NCBI GenBank assembly: GCA_046263195.1
Contig: JBHELG010000132.1
Span: 1-13,502 of the forward strand
Direction: 5' to 3'
DNA from: JBHELG01 sp046263195
Lineage (GTDB): Bacteria; Actinomycetota; Nitriliruptoria; Nitriliruptorales; JAHWKO01
Length of the DNA: 13,502 bases
Shown here: positions 13,427-13,502 of the stretch, piece after piece
Layout: each line of letters starts with the position of its first letter
Numbering within the stretch: the first letter of the stretch is position 1
The notes under the pieces: model-generated
Databases searched by the model: none
The model's input: only the letters and a program-made list of their open reading frames with translations
What the model was told of the DNA's origin: nothing
Made by a program: the position numbers and the translations under genes

Positions 13427-13432
13427 ATGATA
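13427..13432 (-). promoter_or_regulatory. -10 element for leaderless alpha/beta hydrolase transcript
   Basis: TATCAT on the minus strand matches the -10 consensus at five of six positions and is followed by CCCATT and then the ATG. This is the same -10/6-nt/start geometry as in the TetR gene at 3761. No -35 is clear. Confidence 0.45.
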
Positions 13433-13502
13433 AGGGGTCGATACGGCCAAGGGGTGACCACTTGTCACGAGCACGCGTTCCCGTCTCTTTACCGGGGAAA
13501 AG

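Overview
The window looks like an ordinary chromosomal stretch of a high-GC actinobacterium. The evidence is the strong G/C third-position bias, frequent GTG starts, a mycobacterial-type SOS box, a DUF3040 protein, the actinobacterial form of the moxR-DUF58-transglutaminase cluster, and a stand-alone HNH protein of the kind widespread in Actinomycetota. Gene content would suit an early-branching class such as Acidimicrobiia or Nitriliruptoria, but nothing here fixes the taxonomy. There are no rRNA or tRNA genes, insertion sequences, phage genes or CRISPR arrays.

Layout from left to right. (1) An ammonium transporter gene (amt) runs off the left edge on the minus strand. Just upstream of it is a possible 19-codon leader ORF with a strong ribosome binding site. 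(2) Divergent from amt is dinB (DNA polymerase IV), with a LexA/SOS box directly upstream. (3) Convergent with dinB is a minus-strand pair, a TetR regulator and an overlapping cysteine-rich protein gene resembling the YkgJ/DUF3109 type. (4) Divergent from that TetR gene, across a short region with a 14-bp palindrome, are a one-helix membrane protein and a four-helix DUF2269-like membrane protein that overlap by 4 nt. (5) A complete class II-like histone deacetylase-family amidohydrolase follows, with a perfect 16-bp palindrome before it. (6) Next is a DUF3040 membrane protein with its own -10 element. (7) On the minus strand is the conserved block moxR (AAA+ ATPase), DUF58 protein, and TgpA-like transglutaminase with DUF4129-like tail. 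(8) Divergent from moxR, a second TetR gene lies 27 nt before an HNH endonuclease gene. (9) At the right end, on the minus strand, are an alpha/beta hydrolase and a tiny, very acidic lipoprotein.

Functionally, the window combines ammonium uptake, SOS-inducible translesion synthesis, a MoxR/DUF58/transglutaminase module of the cell envelope, and several small regulated envelope operons.

The most unusual local structure is the DUF58-transglutaminase junction. A perfect 32-bp segment carrying the start codon of the transglutaminase gene occurs twice, and the 42 bp between the copies contains an 11-bp perfect-stem hairpin. The result is a 25-codon mini-ORF that overlaps both neighbouring genes. 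I did not find a convincing new defence, mobile or RNA-guided system.
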